DNA from: JBGANR01 sp044222225
GTDB taxonomy: Bacteria; Actinomycetota; Actinomycetes; Mycobacteriales; Mycobacteriaceae
Assembly (NCBI GenBank): GCA_044222225.1
Contig: JBGANR010000004.1
Coordinates: 174,844 to 238,843 of the forward strand
Reading direction: 5' to 3'
Length of the DNA: 64,000 bases
In this document: positions 14,822 through 23,221 of the stretch, one piece after another
Position numbering within the stretch: the first letter of the stretch is position 1
Layout of the letters: every line of letters begins with the position of its first letter
The notes under the pieces: model-generated
Told to the model about the DNA's origin: nothing
What the model saw: the letters and a program-made list of their open reading frames with translations, nothing else
Databases searched by the model: none
Translations under genes and position numbers: made by a program

Positions 14822-16396
14822 CTACGCGTCGGCCTTCGCGGCCTCGTAGCGCGGGAACACCGGTGTCGGCGCCGGGAGTGACGTGCCCGCCGGCAGCCGC
14901 TCGGCGACGGCCGCGAAATCGCGGGCCTCGGCGGCGACGCCGAGCTGGTCGAGCAGTCGCGCGGCGCCGGCCGGCATCGTCGGCTGCAGCAGGACGCCCG
15001 CGATGCGGGTGACCTCGGCGCAGACGTACAGCACCGTCCCGGCGCGGGCGAGGTCGGTCTTGGCGACCTTCCACGGCTCCTCGGCCGAGATGTAGCGGTT
15101 GGTCGCGGCGAGCACCTCCCACACCGCCTCGAGCACGAGGTGCAGCTGCTGTCCGGCCATCGCCTCGCGGGCGCGCGGCAGCAGAGCGTCGGCGGCGGCG
15201 AGCAGCTCGGCGTCGGCGGCCGTGAACGCGCCGGGCGTCGGCACCGTCAGATCGAAGTACTTCTTGCACAGCGAGACGACGCGCTGGGCGAGGTTGCCCA
15301 GCGCGCCGGCGAGATCGGCGTTGATGCGTCCGGCGATCGCCTCGTGGCTGTAGCTGCCGTCCTGGCCGTAGGGCACCTCGCGGAGCAGGAAGTAGCGCAC
15401 GGCGTCGAGGCCGTACTCGGCGATGAGCTCGGCGGGGTCGACGACGTTGCCCACCGACTTGCTCATCTTCTGCCCCTTGTTGAACAGGAAGCCGTGCGCG
15501 AAGACCCGCTTGGGCAGCGGGATGCCCGCGCTCATGAGGAAGGCCGGCCAGTAGACGCAGTGGAACCGGATGATGTCCTTGCCGATGATGTGCAGGTCGG
15601 CGGGCCAGTAGCGGTCGTAGCGCGCGACGTCGGCGGGGTCGTCGGAGGCGAAGCCGGCGCCGGTGAGGTAGTTGGTCAGCGCGTCGACCCACACGTACAT
15701 GACGTGGCCGTCGACGTCGCCGTCGAGATCCGGCACCTTGACGCCCCAGTCGAAGGTCGTCCGCGAGATGGACAGATCACGCAGGCCGCCCCGGACGAAG
15801 CTGGCCACCTCGTTGCGCCGGACGTCCGGGCCGATGAACTCGGGGTGCGCCTCGTAGTGCGCGAGCAGCGGCTCGGCGTACGTCGAGAGCCGGAAGAAGT
15901 AGGACGACTCCTCGGTCCACTCGACCGGGGTGCCCGTCGCGGTGGCGACGCGGACGCCGTCCTCGCCGACGGTCGTCTCCTCCTCGGTGAAGAACGCCTC
16001 GTCGCGGACGGAGTACCAGCCCGAGTACGCGTCGAGGTAGATGTCGCCGGCGGCCTCCATGCGACGCCACAGCTCGCGGCTCGCGGCCTTGTGGTCGGCG
16101 TCGGTGGTGCGGATGAAGCGGTCGTAGCTGATGCCCAGGGCGTCCTGCAGCCGCTGGAACCCGTCCGAGTTGCGACGCGCCAGCTCCGCCGTCGGAACGC
16201 CCTCGCGCTCAGCCGTCTGCTGCACCTTCTGGCCGTGCTCGTCGGTGCCCGTGAGGTAGAGGACGTCGCGGCCGTCGAGACGCTGGAAGCGGGCGATGGC
16301 ATCGGTCGAGATGTACTCGTAAGCGTGTCCGATGTGCGGCTGTCCGTTGGGGTAGGCGATCGCCGTCGTCACGTAGAAGGGGTTCTGCTGCGCCAT
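14822..16396 (-). CDS. metG: Methionyl-tRNA synthetase
   Basis: A 524-residue class I aminoacyl-tRNA synthetase that charges tRNA-Met. The HIGH element is HIGHAYEY near residue 21 and the second signature is KMSKS near residue 307. The connective region lacks the four zinc-binding cysteines of the longer E. coli type, and there is no C-terminal tRNA-binding dimer domain, as in the short mycobacterial enzyme. It is convergent with the GNAT gene. On its other side the toxin-antitoxin pair separates it from tatD, whereas in relatives metG and tatD are near neighbours. Confidence 0.97.
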   Translation of the reverse strand: MAQQNPFYVTTAIAYPNGQPHIGHAYEYISTDAIARFQRLDGRDVLYLTGTDEHGQKVQQTAEREGVPTAELARRNSDGFQRLQDALGISYDRFIRTTDADHKAASRELWRRMEAAGDIYLDAYSGWYSVRDEAFFTEEETTVGEDGVRVATATGTPVEWTEESSYFFRLSTYAEPLLAHYEAHPEFIGPDVRRNEVASFVRGGLRDLSISRTTFDWGVKVPDLDGDVDGHVMYVWVDALTNYLTGAGFASDDPADVARYDRYWPADLHIIGKDIIRFHCVYWPAFLMSAGIPLPKRVFAHGFLFNKGQKMSKSVGNVVDPAELIAEYGLDAVRYFLLREVPYGQDGSYSHEAIAGRINADLAGALGNLAQRVVSLCKKYFDLTVPTPGAFTAADAELLAAADALLPRAREAMAGQQLHLVLEAVWEVLAATNRYISAEEPWKVAKTDLARAGTVLYVCAEVTRIAGVLLQPTMPAGAARLLDQLGVAAEARDFAAVAERLPAGTSLPAPTPVFPRYEAAKADA

Positions 16397-16510
16397 GGTG
16401 TGTCAACTGTAGCCAGCGGGATGAGTGGATCGGCCGGAACGCCACCGGAGACGCCGGCGGCCGTTACGGATTTTTCGATTAGGGCGTACGGTGAGTCCCG
16501 GAGGTGTCTC

Positions 16511-17002
16511 ATGACGCGTGCGCATATGACCGAGGCGGTCACTTACCTACCGTCCGACGCCGACGCCGCCACGGTGGGGGATCTGGTGGCGGAACTCGGA
16601 CGCCGCGGCGTCGACGCACCGCCCCGGCAGCCGGCCCTGGTCTCCGCCGACGGACGACGTATGGAGATTCCGGCACCGCTCTTCGATGCGCTCCAACAGA
16701 TCGCGATCACCCTGGCGAACGGGCAGGGAGTCACCGTCGCTCCCCGCGATCAACTGCTCACCACGCAGGAGGCGGCCGACTTTCTCGGGGTCTCACGGCC
16801 GACGCTGGTGCGGCTGCTGAAGGACGGCGAGATCGCCCATCAGATGCGAGGACGGCACCGTCGGGTCAGGCTGTACGACATCGTCGACTACCAGGTCCGG
16901 GCGCGTCACAAGCGCAAGCGCATCCTGGACGAGATGGTCCAGGACGCCGAAGACGCTGGACTGTACGAGGCGACCGACGGGCCCGTCCCGCGTACCCGGT
17001 GA
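16511..17002 (+). CDS. Excisionase-type helix-turn-helix protein, probable antitoxin of the PIN toxin
   Basis: A 163-residue DNA-binding protein. The C-terminal half carries an excisionase/MerR-like winged helix (TTQEAADFLGVSRPTLVRLL, about residues 80-99) followed by a basic wing. The N-terminal half is a short dimerisation-like region with no clear family. GGAGGTG precedes the ATG at 16511. The PIN-domain gene begins 6 bases after its stop, the tight order typical of antitoxin-toxin operons, in which the antitoxin binds both toxin and promoter DNA. It could instead be an orphan regulator, but the spacing makes that unlikely. Confidence 0.85.
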   Translation: MTRAHMTEAVTYLPSDADAATVGDLVAELGRRGVDAPPRQPALVSADGRRMEIPAPLFDALQQIAITLANGQGVTVAPRDQLLTTQEAADFLGVSRPTLVRLLKDGEIAHQMRGRHRRVRLYDIVDYQVRARHKRKRILDEMVQDAEDAGLYEATDGPVPRTR

Positions 17003-17008
17003 TCGGAC

Positions 17009-17563
17009 GTGGCCTTCCCCGTCTTCCTGGATACGTGTGCTCTCTATGGGGCCTATCTGACCGATACGTTGCTACGACTCGCGGAAGCCGGAACATTTCG
17101 GCCTCTGTGGTCGACGGGCGTTCTCGATGAGTTGCGGCGGAATCTCGTGGCCCGCGGGTTGCCTGCCGAGGCGGTGGAGCGCCGGATCGCTCGGATGCGG
17201 ATCGCCTTCCCGGACGCCGAGGTGGCCGGCTACGAGCGTCTGATCGACGCCATGACCTGCGACCTGAAAGACAGGCATGTGCTCGCCGCAGCGGTCCGCG
17301 GTGATGCAGAAGTGCTGGTCACCTTCAATATCCGCGATTTCCCGCGCTACGCGACGGATCCCTACGACCTTGCGGTGCTCACCCCGGACGACTTCCTGTT
17401 GGACCAGCTTGACTTGCATCCTGAGATCACCGGGCAGGTGCTGGAGGAACAGGTCGCCGCCTACAAGGCTCCGCCCCGGGATGTTCCCGGTCTCCTGGAT
17501 CGTTTGAATGCAGCAGGCGTCACGGGCTTCGCGCGAGAGGCCGGTCACCTGTTCGGAGGGTGA
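17009..17563 (+). CDS. PIN-domain ribonuclease, probable VapC-like toxin
   Basis: A 184-residue protein with a PIN nuclease fold: Asp in VFLDTCALYG (residue 8), Glu in VLDELRRNL, Asp in LKDRHVLAAAV (about residue 88) and Asp in VTFNIRDFP, giving the four-acid metal site. It is longer than typical 130-residue VapC proteins because of a C-terminal helical extension (PEITGQVLEEQVAAYKAPP). Such proteins cut RNA, often tRNA or rRNA. It starts with GTG 6 bases after the HTH antitoxin gene. The pair is inserted between metG and tatD, suggesting horizontal acquisition. Confidence 0.88.
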   Translation: MAFPVFLDTCALYGAYLTDTLLRLAEAGTFRPLWSTGVLDELRRNLVARGLPAEAVERRIARMRIAFPDAEVAGYERLIDAMTCDLKDRHVLAAAVRGDAEVLVTFNIRDFPRYATDPYDLAVLTPDDFLLDQLDLHPEITGQVLEEQVAAYKAPPRDVPGLLDRLNAAGVTGFAREAGHLFGG

Positions 17564-17600
17564 TGGGCACGTCCTTCGTGTGGCACGCGAGACTTCTTGT

Positions 17601-18503
17601 ATGGCCTCTTCCGCGAAGCGCGACCGCCGCCGGACTCCGCCGCCCGATCCGCAGCCGGTCGGCGCCCTCGTCGACGCCCACACCCACCTCGCCGCCTGCG
17701 GCGGACGTGACCCCGAATCGGTGCGGGCGATCCTCGATCACGCTGCGGCGGTCGGGGTCGGACGCGTCGTCACCGTCGCCGACGACATGGTCGACGCGCG
17801 CTGGGCGGTGGCCGCCGCCGAGTGGGACGCCCGCGTCTGGGCCGCGACCGCGCTGCACCCGACGCACGCCGGCGACCTCGACGACGCCGCGAAGGCCGAG
17901 CTCACCGAGATGGCGCAGCACCCGCGGGTGGTGGCCGTCGGCGAGACGGGGCTCGACTACTACTGGCCCGGGCTCCGCGACGGCGTCGCCGCGCCCGATG
18001 TGCAGCGCGAGGCGTTCGCCTGGCACATCGACCTCGCGAAGCGGGCGGGCAAGACGCTCATGATCCACTGCCGGGACGCCGACGGCACGACTCCCGGGGC
18101 GGCGGGCTCGGCCTATCGGGACGTGCTCGACGTCCTGGCCGCGGAGGGGGCGCCGGAGACCGTCGTCTTCCACTGCTTCTCCGGCGACGCCGCCGTCGCG
18201 CGCGAGGCCGTCGGACTCGGCTACATCCTGTCGTTCTCGGGGACGGTCAGCTTCACCACGAACACCGCCCTGCACGAGGCGGCGCGGCTCGTTCCCGACG
18301 CGCAACTGCTCGTCGAGACCGACGCGCCGTATCTGACGCCGCACCCGCACCGGGGCAGGCCGAATCAGTCGTACTGCCTGCCGTACACGGCGGCGGCGCT
18401 GGCCGAACTGCGGGGCGTCGACGCCGCCGGGCTGGCCGACACGCTGACGGCCAACGCCGAGCGGGTGTTCGGTCTCGCCGTACCTCCCCAGATGTCCGTC
18501 TGA
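17601..18503 (+). CDS. tatD: TatD-family metal-dependent deoxyribonuclease
   Basis: A 300-residue amidohydrolase-fold nuclease of the TatD family: metal ligands in DAHTHLAAC, GETGLDYYW, MIHCRDA, VFHCFSGD and VETDAPYLTPHPHRG. These enzymes act as 3'-5' DNA exonucleases in repair and DNA breakdown. The start is ATG 17601; an in-frame upstream extension overlaps the PIN gene and has no conserved sequence. It is the normal neighbour of metG and rpfB in this order. Its last codons form one arm of the hairpin at 18483-18561. Confidence 0.93.
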   Translation: MASSAKRDRRRTPPPDPQPVGALVDAHTHLAACGGRDPESVRAILDHAAAVGVGRVVTVADDMVDARWAVAAAEWDARVWAATALHPTHAGDLDDAAKAELTEMAQHPRVVAVGETGLDYYWPGLRDGVAAPDVQREAFAWHIDLAKRAGKTLMIHCRDADGTTPGAAGSAYRDVLDVLAAEGAPETVVFHCFSGDAAVAREAVGLGYILSFSGTVSFTTNTALHEAARLVPDAQLLVETDAPYLTPHPHRGRPNQSYCLPYTAAALAELRGVDAAGLADTLTANAERVFGLAVPPQMSV

Positions 18504-18561
18504 GTGAGCCGCCGAGGAGATTATTGTCGCGGCGCCTCGCTCAGGCGGACATCCGGGGAGG
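18483..18561. repeat. Long hairpin, member 2 of a three-copy family
   Basis: Arms 18483-18514 and 18530-18561 match at 28 of 32 positions, and some mismatches are G-T wobbles. The 15-base loop read on the minus strand is CGACAATAATCTCCT, identical to the loop of the element at 28691-28769. The left arm overlaps the last codons of tatD, and the element lies about 150 bases upstream of rpfB. A terminator role for tatD is possible, but the conserved loop suggests something more specific. Confidence 0.8.
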
Positions 18562-18660
18562 TCATCGCCGCGACGGTGTCGATCGACCGGCCGACATCGG
18601 GAGAATCGGGCGGGCGGAGCCGCCGGGGGTGCCGTCCGGTGTGATCTTTCCCTGAGTTAT

Positions 18661-18678
18661 CCTGCAAGGCTTTGCAGG
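18661..18678 (+). promoter_or_regulatory. Small hairpin in the rpfB leader
   Basis: CCTGCAA, GGCT, TTGCAGG is a perfect 7-bp stem 31 bases upstream of the rpfB start. GGAG directly follows but is too far from the ATG for ordinary initiation. rpfB leaders in mycobacteria carry transcription-attenuating structures, so this is a candidate regulatory element and not a recognised riboswitch. Confidence 0.4.
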
Positions 18679-18709
18679 AGCGGCATCGCTTCGTTATCGT
18701 TTCGTTACT

Positions 18710-19825
18710 ATGTCGATCTTCACGCGCATCAACACCACGGCTGCGGCCGGTCCTCGGCTCGCGATCGCCGCGACCCTCGTCGTTCTCGCCGGTGGCGGTG
18801 CGGCGGGCGTGGCGATGCACAAGGACGTCACGATCACCGTCGACGGCGAGCCCGTCTCGGTCTCGACGCTCCGCTCGAACGTCGAGTCGATCCTCAAGGA
18901 GAAGGGCTACGCGCCCGGGGGCGGCGATCACGTCGAACCCGGTCTCGACGCGTCCGTCGACAAGGGGGCGACCATCGTCTACAACCGCGTCAAGGACGTG
19001 ACGTTCGACGTCGACGGCACGTTCCGGCAGGTCCAGACGAACGCCGTCACGGTCGGCGACGCCGTCCGCGGCGCCGGCTACGACGCCGACCCGACGTCGC
19101 TCGAGACGGACCCGGCCGAGCGGCTGGCCCTGACCGGCTCGATCGTCCACGTGACCCTGCCGAAGCGGATCGTGCTGGTCGACGCAGGCAAGACGGTGGA
19201 GAAGACGTCCACCGCACGCACCGTCGACGGTCTGCTGACCAACCTCGGCGTGCCGCTGCAGCAGGAGGACAAGGTGGTGCCCGCGGCCGACGCGCGCATC
19301 GTCAAGGACCTCAAGGTGGTGGTCACCCGCGATCGCACGGCGACCGTCACCAAGCTCGAAGACGTCAAGCCGACCGAGGTCGAGACCAAGGACGACAAGC
19401 TGACCGTGCGCACGAGGATCGTGAAGGATCCCGGCAAGCCCGGTAAGCAGAACGTCGTCTACGAGGTGCGGACGGTGAACGGCAAGGAGGTCGAGCGCAA
19501 GAAGCTCGAGGCCACCGTCGTCGCCGATGCGGTGCCCGCGCGCGTCGTCGTCGGCACGAAGCCCGGCCCGCCGGCCGTCCCGGCCGGTTCGATCTGGGAC
19601 CGGATCGCGCACTGCGAGTCGACCGGAAACTGGGCGATCAACACGGGTAACGGTTTCTACGGCGGCCTGCAGTTCACGCAGCAGACGTGGGAGGGCTTCG
19701 GCGGCCTGCAGTACGCGCCGCGTGCCGACCTCGCCACCCGCGACGAGCAGATCGACATCGCGAAGAAGGTCCAGGCCGGTCAGGGCTGGGGCGCATGGCC
19801 GCTGTGTGGGGCGGGCGCCTCCTGA
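18710..19825 (+). CDS. rpfB: Resuscitation-promoting factor B, cell-wall hydrolase
   Basis: A 371-residue exported muralytic enzyme that cuts peptidoglycan and helps dormant cells resume growth. Order of parts: an N-terminal membrane anchor or signal (LAIAATLVVLAGGGAAGVAM, about residues 17-36), three DUF348 repeats (about 37-215), a G5 domain (about 215-290; VETKDDKLTVRTRIVKDPGKPG) and a C-terminal Rpf transglycosylase-like domain (about 292-371) with catalytic Glu in WDRIAHCESTGNW. This is the complete RpfB layout. The rsmA gene begins inside its last 10 codons, so the two are translationally coupled, as in relatives. Confidence 0.96.
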   Translation: MSIFTRINTTAAAGPRLAIAATLVVLAGGGAAGVAMHKDVTITVDGEPVSVSTLRSNVESILKEKGYAPGGGDHVEPGLDASVDKGATIVYNRVKDVTFDVDGTFRQVQTNAVTVGDAVRGAGYDADPTSLETDPAERLALTGSIVHVTLPKRIVLVDAGKTVEKTSTARTVDGLLTNLGVPLQQEDKVVPAADARIVKDLKVVVTRDRTATVTKLEDVKPTEVETKDDKLTVRTRIVKDPGKPGKQNVVYEVRTVNGKEVERKKLEATVVADAVPARVVVGTKPGPPAVPAGSIWDRIAHCESTGNWAINTGNGFYGGLQFTQQTWEGFGGLQYAPRADLATRDEQIDIAKKVQAGQGWGAWPLCGAGAS

Positions 19826-20700
19826 CCGCGCCTCGTCTCCTCGGGCCTGCCGAGATCCGGGAGACCGCCGCTGCGCTAGGTCTGCGGCCGACGAAGACCC
19901 TCGGCCAGAACTTCGTGCACGACGGCAACACCGTGCGCCGGATCGTCGCCGAATCCGGCGTCGGCGCCGATGACGTCGTCGTCGAGGTCGGTCCCGGGCT
20001 CGGTTCGCTGACGCTCGGGTTGCTCGGCGCGGCGGGCCGCGTCATCGCGGTGGAGAAGGACCCCCTGCTCGCGCAGCGGCTGCCGGCGACGGTCGCCGCG
20101 CATGCGCCGGCGCAGGCCGGGGAGCTGAGCGTCGTCACCGGCGACGCGCTCACCGTGACGGGAGACGAGCTCCGCGCGCTCTGCGACCCGGCCCCGGGGC
20201 CCACCGCGATCGTCGCGAACCTGCCCTACAACGTCTCGGTGCCGGTGCTGCTGCATCTGCTCGCCGAGCTGCCCAGCGTCCGCACCGTGCTCGTCATGGT
20301 GCAGCTGGAGGTGGCCGAGCGGCTGGCCGCGACGCCCGGCGGGCGCGTCTACGGCGTGCCGAGCGTCAAGGCCCGCTTCTACGGCGATGTCGCGCAGGCC
20401 GGCCGCGTCGGCCGGCACGTCTTCTGGCCGATGCCGAACGTCGAATCCGGGCTCGTCCGCATCGACGTCCACGCCGATCCGCCGTGGCCGCGAGACCCGG
20501 CGTTCCGGACGCGGCTGTTCGCCGTCGTCGACGCGGCGTTCGCGCAGCGCCGCAAGACGCTGCGTGCGGCGCTCTCGGGGTGGGCCGGTTCGGCCGAGCA
20601 GGCCGAGCGCCGGCTGCGAGCCGCGGGCATCGACCCGACGCTGCGCGGCGAGCGGCTCGGAGTCGCCGAGTTCGTCCGGCTCGCCGAGACGGCGTCCTGA
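19795..20700 (+). CDS. rsmA: 16S rRNA dimethyladenosine transferase
   Basis: A 301-residue methyltransferase (KsgA) that dimethylates the two adjacent adenines near the 3' end of 16S rRNA. SAM-binding VEVGPGLGSLTLGLL, acidic loop VEKDPLL, and the target-base motif NLPYNVSV are all present, as is the N-terminal RPTKTLGQNFV. The chosen ATG at 19795 overlaps rpfB by 31 bases and leaves a short lead before the family's conserved start region; the GTG at 19804 is an alternative. Confidence 0.95.
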   Translation: MAAVWGGRLLTAPRLLGPAEIRETAAALGLRPTKTLGQNFVHDGNTVRRIVAESGVGADDVVVEVGPGLGSLTLGLLGAAGRVIAVEKDPLLAQRLPATVAAHAPAQAGELSVVTGDALTVTGDELRALCDPAPGPTAIVANLPYNVSVPVLLHLLAELPSVRTVLVMVQLEVAERLAATPGGRVYGVPSVKARFYGDVAQAGRVGRHVFWPMPNVESGLVRIDVHADPPWPRDPAFRTRLFAVVDAAFAQRRKTLRAALSGWAGSAEQAERRLRAAGIDPTLRGERLGVAEFVRLAETAS

Positions 20701-20741
20701 CACGCACACGACCCGGCGGCCGCACCCGATAGGCTCGGGCG

Positions 20742-21662
20742 ATGCTTTCCGTCGTGCCGTCGGGGCCGGTCGTGGTTCGGGCGCCGGCCAAGATCAACCT
20801 GCATCTCGGGGTCGGGCACGCCCGGCCGGACGGCTTCCACGAGCTGACGACGGTCTTCCACGCGGTGTCGCTCACCGACACCGTGACGCTCGCGCCCGCC
20901 GACGAGATGTCGCTCGTCGTGCGGGGACAGGGCGCCGCGGAGGTGCCGACGGACGCGTCGAACCTGGCCTGGCGGGCCGTCTCCCGCGCGGGCGAGGAGT
21001 TCGGGCGTGTCCCGCGCGTCCGGATCGAGATCGACAAGGACATCCCCGTCGCCGGCGGCATGGCCGGCGGCAGCGCCGACGCCGCGGCCGCGCTGCTCGC
21101 CGCGACGCGGCTGTGGCGCGAGACGCCCGGCCCCGGCCGGCTCGACGAGCTGGCGGCGACGCTCGGCAGCGACGTGCCGTTCTCGCTGCACGGCGGCACC
21201 GAACTCGGCAGCGGGCGGGGGGAGCGGCTGACGACGGTGCTCGCTCGCGGCCGGCTGCACTGGGTGGTCGCCGTCGCTCGCGGCGGATTGTCGACGCCGG
21301 CCGTCTACGGTGAGCTCGATCGGCTGCGCGCCGAGGGTGCCGGTGGACGCCGGCTCGGCCCGCCGACCGAACTGCTCGCGGCTCTCGCCGCGGGGGACGC
21401 GCGTCGGGTCGCGCCGCTGCTCGGCAACGACCTGCAGGTCGCCGCCGTCTCGCTCATGCCGACGCTGCGCCGGACGCTGCGCGCCGGCGTCGATGCGGGC
21501 GCGCTTGCCGGAATCGTGTCGGGATCAGGCCCGACCTGCGTCTTCCTGTGCGCCGACGAGACGGCCGCCGTCAACACCGCCGCCGAGCTCGCCGGTGCCG
21601 GCGTCTGCCGGGCGGTCCGCGTCGCGCACGGGCCGGTCCCCGGGGCGAGCGTCGTCGACTGA
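20742..21662 (+). CDS. ispE: 4-diphosphocytidyl-2-C-methyl-D-erythritol kinase
   Basis: A 306-residue GHMP kinase of the MEP isoprenoid pathway: N-terminal RAPAKINLHLGVG, ATP loop PVAGGMAGGSADAAAALLA (about residues 103-121), and C-terminal GIVSGSGPTCVFLC. It phosphorylates the 2-hydroxyl of CDP-methylerythritol. TAGGCT lies 6 bases before the ATG, suggesting a leaderless message separate from rsmA. Its last 138 bases overlap, antisense, the 3' end of the EamA exporter gene. Confidence 0.95.
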   Translation: MLSVVPSGPVVVRAPAKINLHLGVGHARPDGFHELTTVFHAVSLTDTVTLAPADEMSLVVRGQGAAEVPTDASNLAWRAVSRAGEEFGRVPRVRIEIDKDIPVAGGMAGGSADAAAALLAATRLWRETPGPGRLDELAATLGSDVPFSLHGGTELGSGRGERLTTVLARGRLHWVVAVARGGLSTPAVYGELDRLRAEGAGGRRLGPPTELLAALAAGDARRVAPLLGNDLQVAAVSLMPTLRRTLRAGVDAGALAGIVSGSGPTCVFLCADETAAVNTAAELAGAGVCRAVRVAHGPVPGASVVD

Positions 21663-22646
21663 ACCGTCGTCGACCGAACCGGGGACCACGGCCTCCGGCG
21701 TGGCGCCGAGCGGCGCGGCGATGTCCCGCTCGCCGAGCTTGACGCCGATGACGCCCGCGAGGATGAGGACGCCGCCGGCGAGCTGCGTCCACGTCGGCAG
21801 TTCGCCGAGCAGCACCCAGGCGTAGGCGATGGCCGCGACGACCTCGATGAGCGCGACGAACGACGCCAGCCGCGCGCCGAGCCGGCGGGCGGCGGCGATG
21901 CCGAGGACGTACGCGCTGCCGGTCGCGATGAGCCCCAGCAGCAGCGCCGCGAGCCACACCGGCATGGGACGTCCGGCGAACTCGACGTCCGTCGTCGTCA
22001 CGGTGAACGGGAGGATGCCGGTGGCGCTCGCGGCGGCGAGCAGCGTGAAGCCGACGATGAGGCCGCCGCCGGCGAGCGCCACACCGGGCAGATCGGTGTC
22101 GGTGTTCCCCGACATGATGAAGTAGGCGGCGGCGCCGATCACGGAGCCGAGGGCCCAGGCCACGCCGACCGGGTCGAGCCGGATGCCGCCGAGGAGGTCG
22201 AGGACGAGCACGAGGCCCGCCGCCGCCGAGGCGGCGCCGGCGAGGGTGAGCGCGCCGGGCCGCTGCGCGTAGCGCAGCCACATGTAGCCGATGACGGCGA
22301 CCGGCGCCGTGTACTCGATGAGCAGCGCGACGCCAACCTGCAACGACGAGACGGCGTAGAAGAAGCACAGCTGCGGCAGCACGACGCCGAGGGCGCCGTA
22401 GCCGGCGATGGTGCGCAGCACGCGGGGATCGCGCAGCACCGACCAGCGGCCGCGGAGCGCGAGCAGCGTCGGGACGAGCAGTGCGAGCGCGGCGATCCCC
22501 ATCCGGACCGTCACCGCGGCGCCGGCCGTCCAGCCGGCGTCGATCAGGCCGCGGGCGAACGGTCCCGACAACGCGAACGTGCCCGCCGACGCGAGCGCGA
22601 AACCGAGACCGGAGACCATCCGGGTGTCATCAGCCAACGCCTTCAT
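21525..22646 (-). CDS. EamA-family (DMT) transporter
   Basis: A 373-residue inner-membrane protein with about ten hydrophobic helices in two EamA repeats, typical of exporters of amino acids, purines or other metabolites. The membrane part ends near residue 310 (LAGGVLILAGVIGVKLGERD). The remaining about 60 residues are low-complexity Asp/Gly/Ala sequence, much of it encoded opposite the ispE 3' end, so the tail is probably accidental read-through of a stop-poor strand. Start ATG 22646 has TAGCGT 8 bases upstream; the ATG at 22619 is an alternative. It is divergent from the CGNR gene across 29 bases. Confidence 0.87.
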   Translation of the reverse strand: MKALADDTRMVSGLGFALASAGTFALSGPFARGLIDAGWTAGAAVTVRMGIAALALLVPTLLALRGRWSVLRDPRVLRTIAGYGALGVVLPQLCFFYAVSSLQVGVALLIEYTAPVAVIGYMWLRYAQRPGALTLAGAASAAAGLVLVLDLLGGIRLDPVGVAWALGSVIGAAAYFIMSGNTDTDLPGVALAGGGLIVGFTLLAAASATGILPFTVTTTDVEFAGRPMPVWLAALLLGLIATGSAYVLGIAAARRLGARLASFVALIEVVAAIAYAWVLLGELPTWTQLAGGVLILAGVIGVKLGERDIAAPLGATPEAVVPGSVDDGSVDDARPGDRPVRDADRPADAGTGELGGGVDGGRLVGAQEDAGRA

Positions 22647-22675
22647 GGTCGATGACGCTACGGCGCTGTATCGTC

Positions 22676-23221
22676 ATGGGTCAAATGTTCAACGCCGATG
22701 ACACGACGTCCTCGCTCGAGGCTGCGGTCGCGCTCGTCAACAGCGCGTCCGGTGACGATGCGCTGACCGTCGTCGCCGATCTCGAGACGTATTTCCGACG
22801 CCATCGCTACAGTGGGCGGTTCGACCGGACGCTTGCCGAGCTGCAGCGGGTCCGTGCGCTCCGGCCCCGGTTGCGGGAGCTGCTGACGTCCCCCCGCGAC
22901 GACGCCGTGGCCATCGTCAACGCGATGCTGGCCGGCGCGAACGCCGTCCCGCAGCTCGTCCGGCACGACGACACGGACTGGCACCTGCACGCCATCGCCG
23001 CCGACGCGCCGCTCGACGAGCGGATCGTCGTCGAGACGGCGCTCGCGATGGTCGACCTCATCCGCGCCGACGAGCTGTCGCGGCTCGGGATCTGTGCGGC
23101 CGACGACTGCACGGACCTCGTCCTGGACATGTCCCGCAACCGGTGCAAGCGCTTCTGCTCGACCCGCTGCAGCAACCGGACGGCCGTCGCGGCCTATCGG
23201 GCGCGGCGGCTGACCACCTGA
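22676..23221 (+). CDS. CGNR zinc-finger protein, probable transcriptional regulator
   Basis: A 181-residue protein with a ligand-like N-terminal domain and the C-terminal CGNR zinc finger: Cys residues in GICAADDCTDLVLD and NRCKRFCSTRCSNRTAVAAYR (about residues 140-176), where CSNR replaces the name-giving CGNR. These proteins are thought to be stress- or metabolite-responsive DNA-binding regulators. It is transcribed divergently from an EamA exporter with almost no gap and is a natural candidate to control it. Start could be ATG 22676 or 22685. Its last 164 bases are overlapped antisense by the downstream MFS gene. Confidence 0.85.
   Translation: MGQMFNADDTTSSLEAAVALVNSASGDDALTVVADLETYFRRHRYSGRFDRTLAELQRVRALRPRLRELLTSPRDDAVAIVNAMLAGANAVPQLVRHDDTDWHLHAIAADAPLDERIVVETALAMVDLIRADELSRLGICAADDCTDLVLDMSRNRCKRFCSTRCSNRTAVAAYRARRLTT

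Noticed and set aside
18563..18709. A ydaO/c-di-AMP riboswitch ahead of rpfB
   Set aside because: The region is too short and lacks the conserved core; only a simple 7-bp hairpin is visible.
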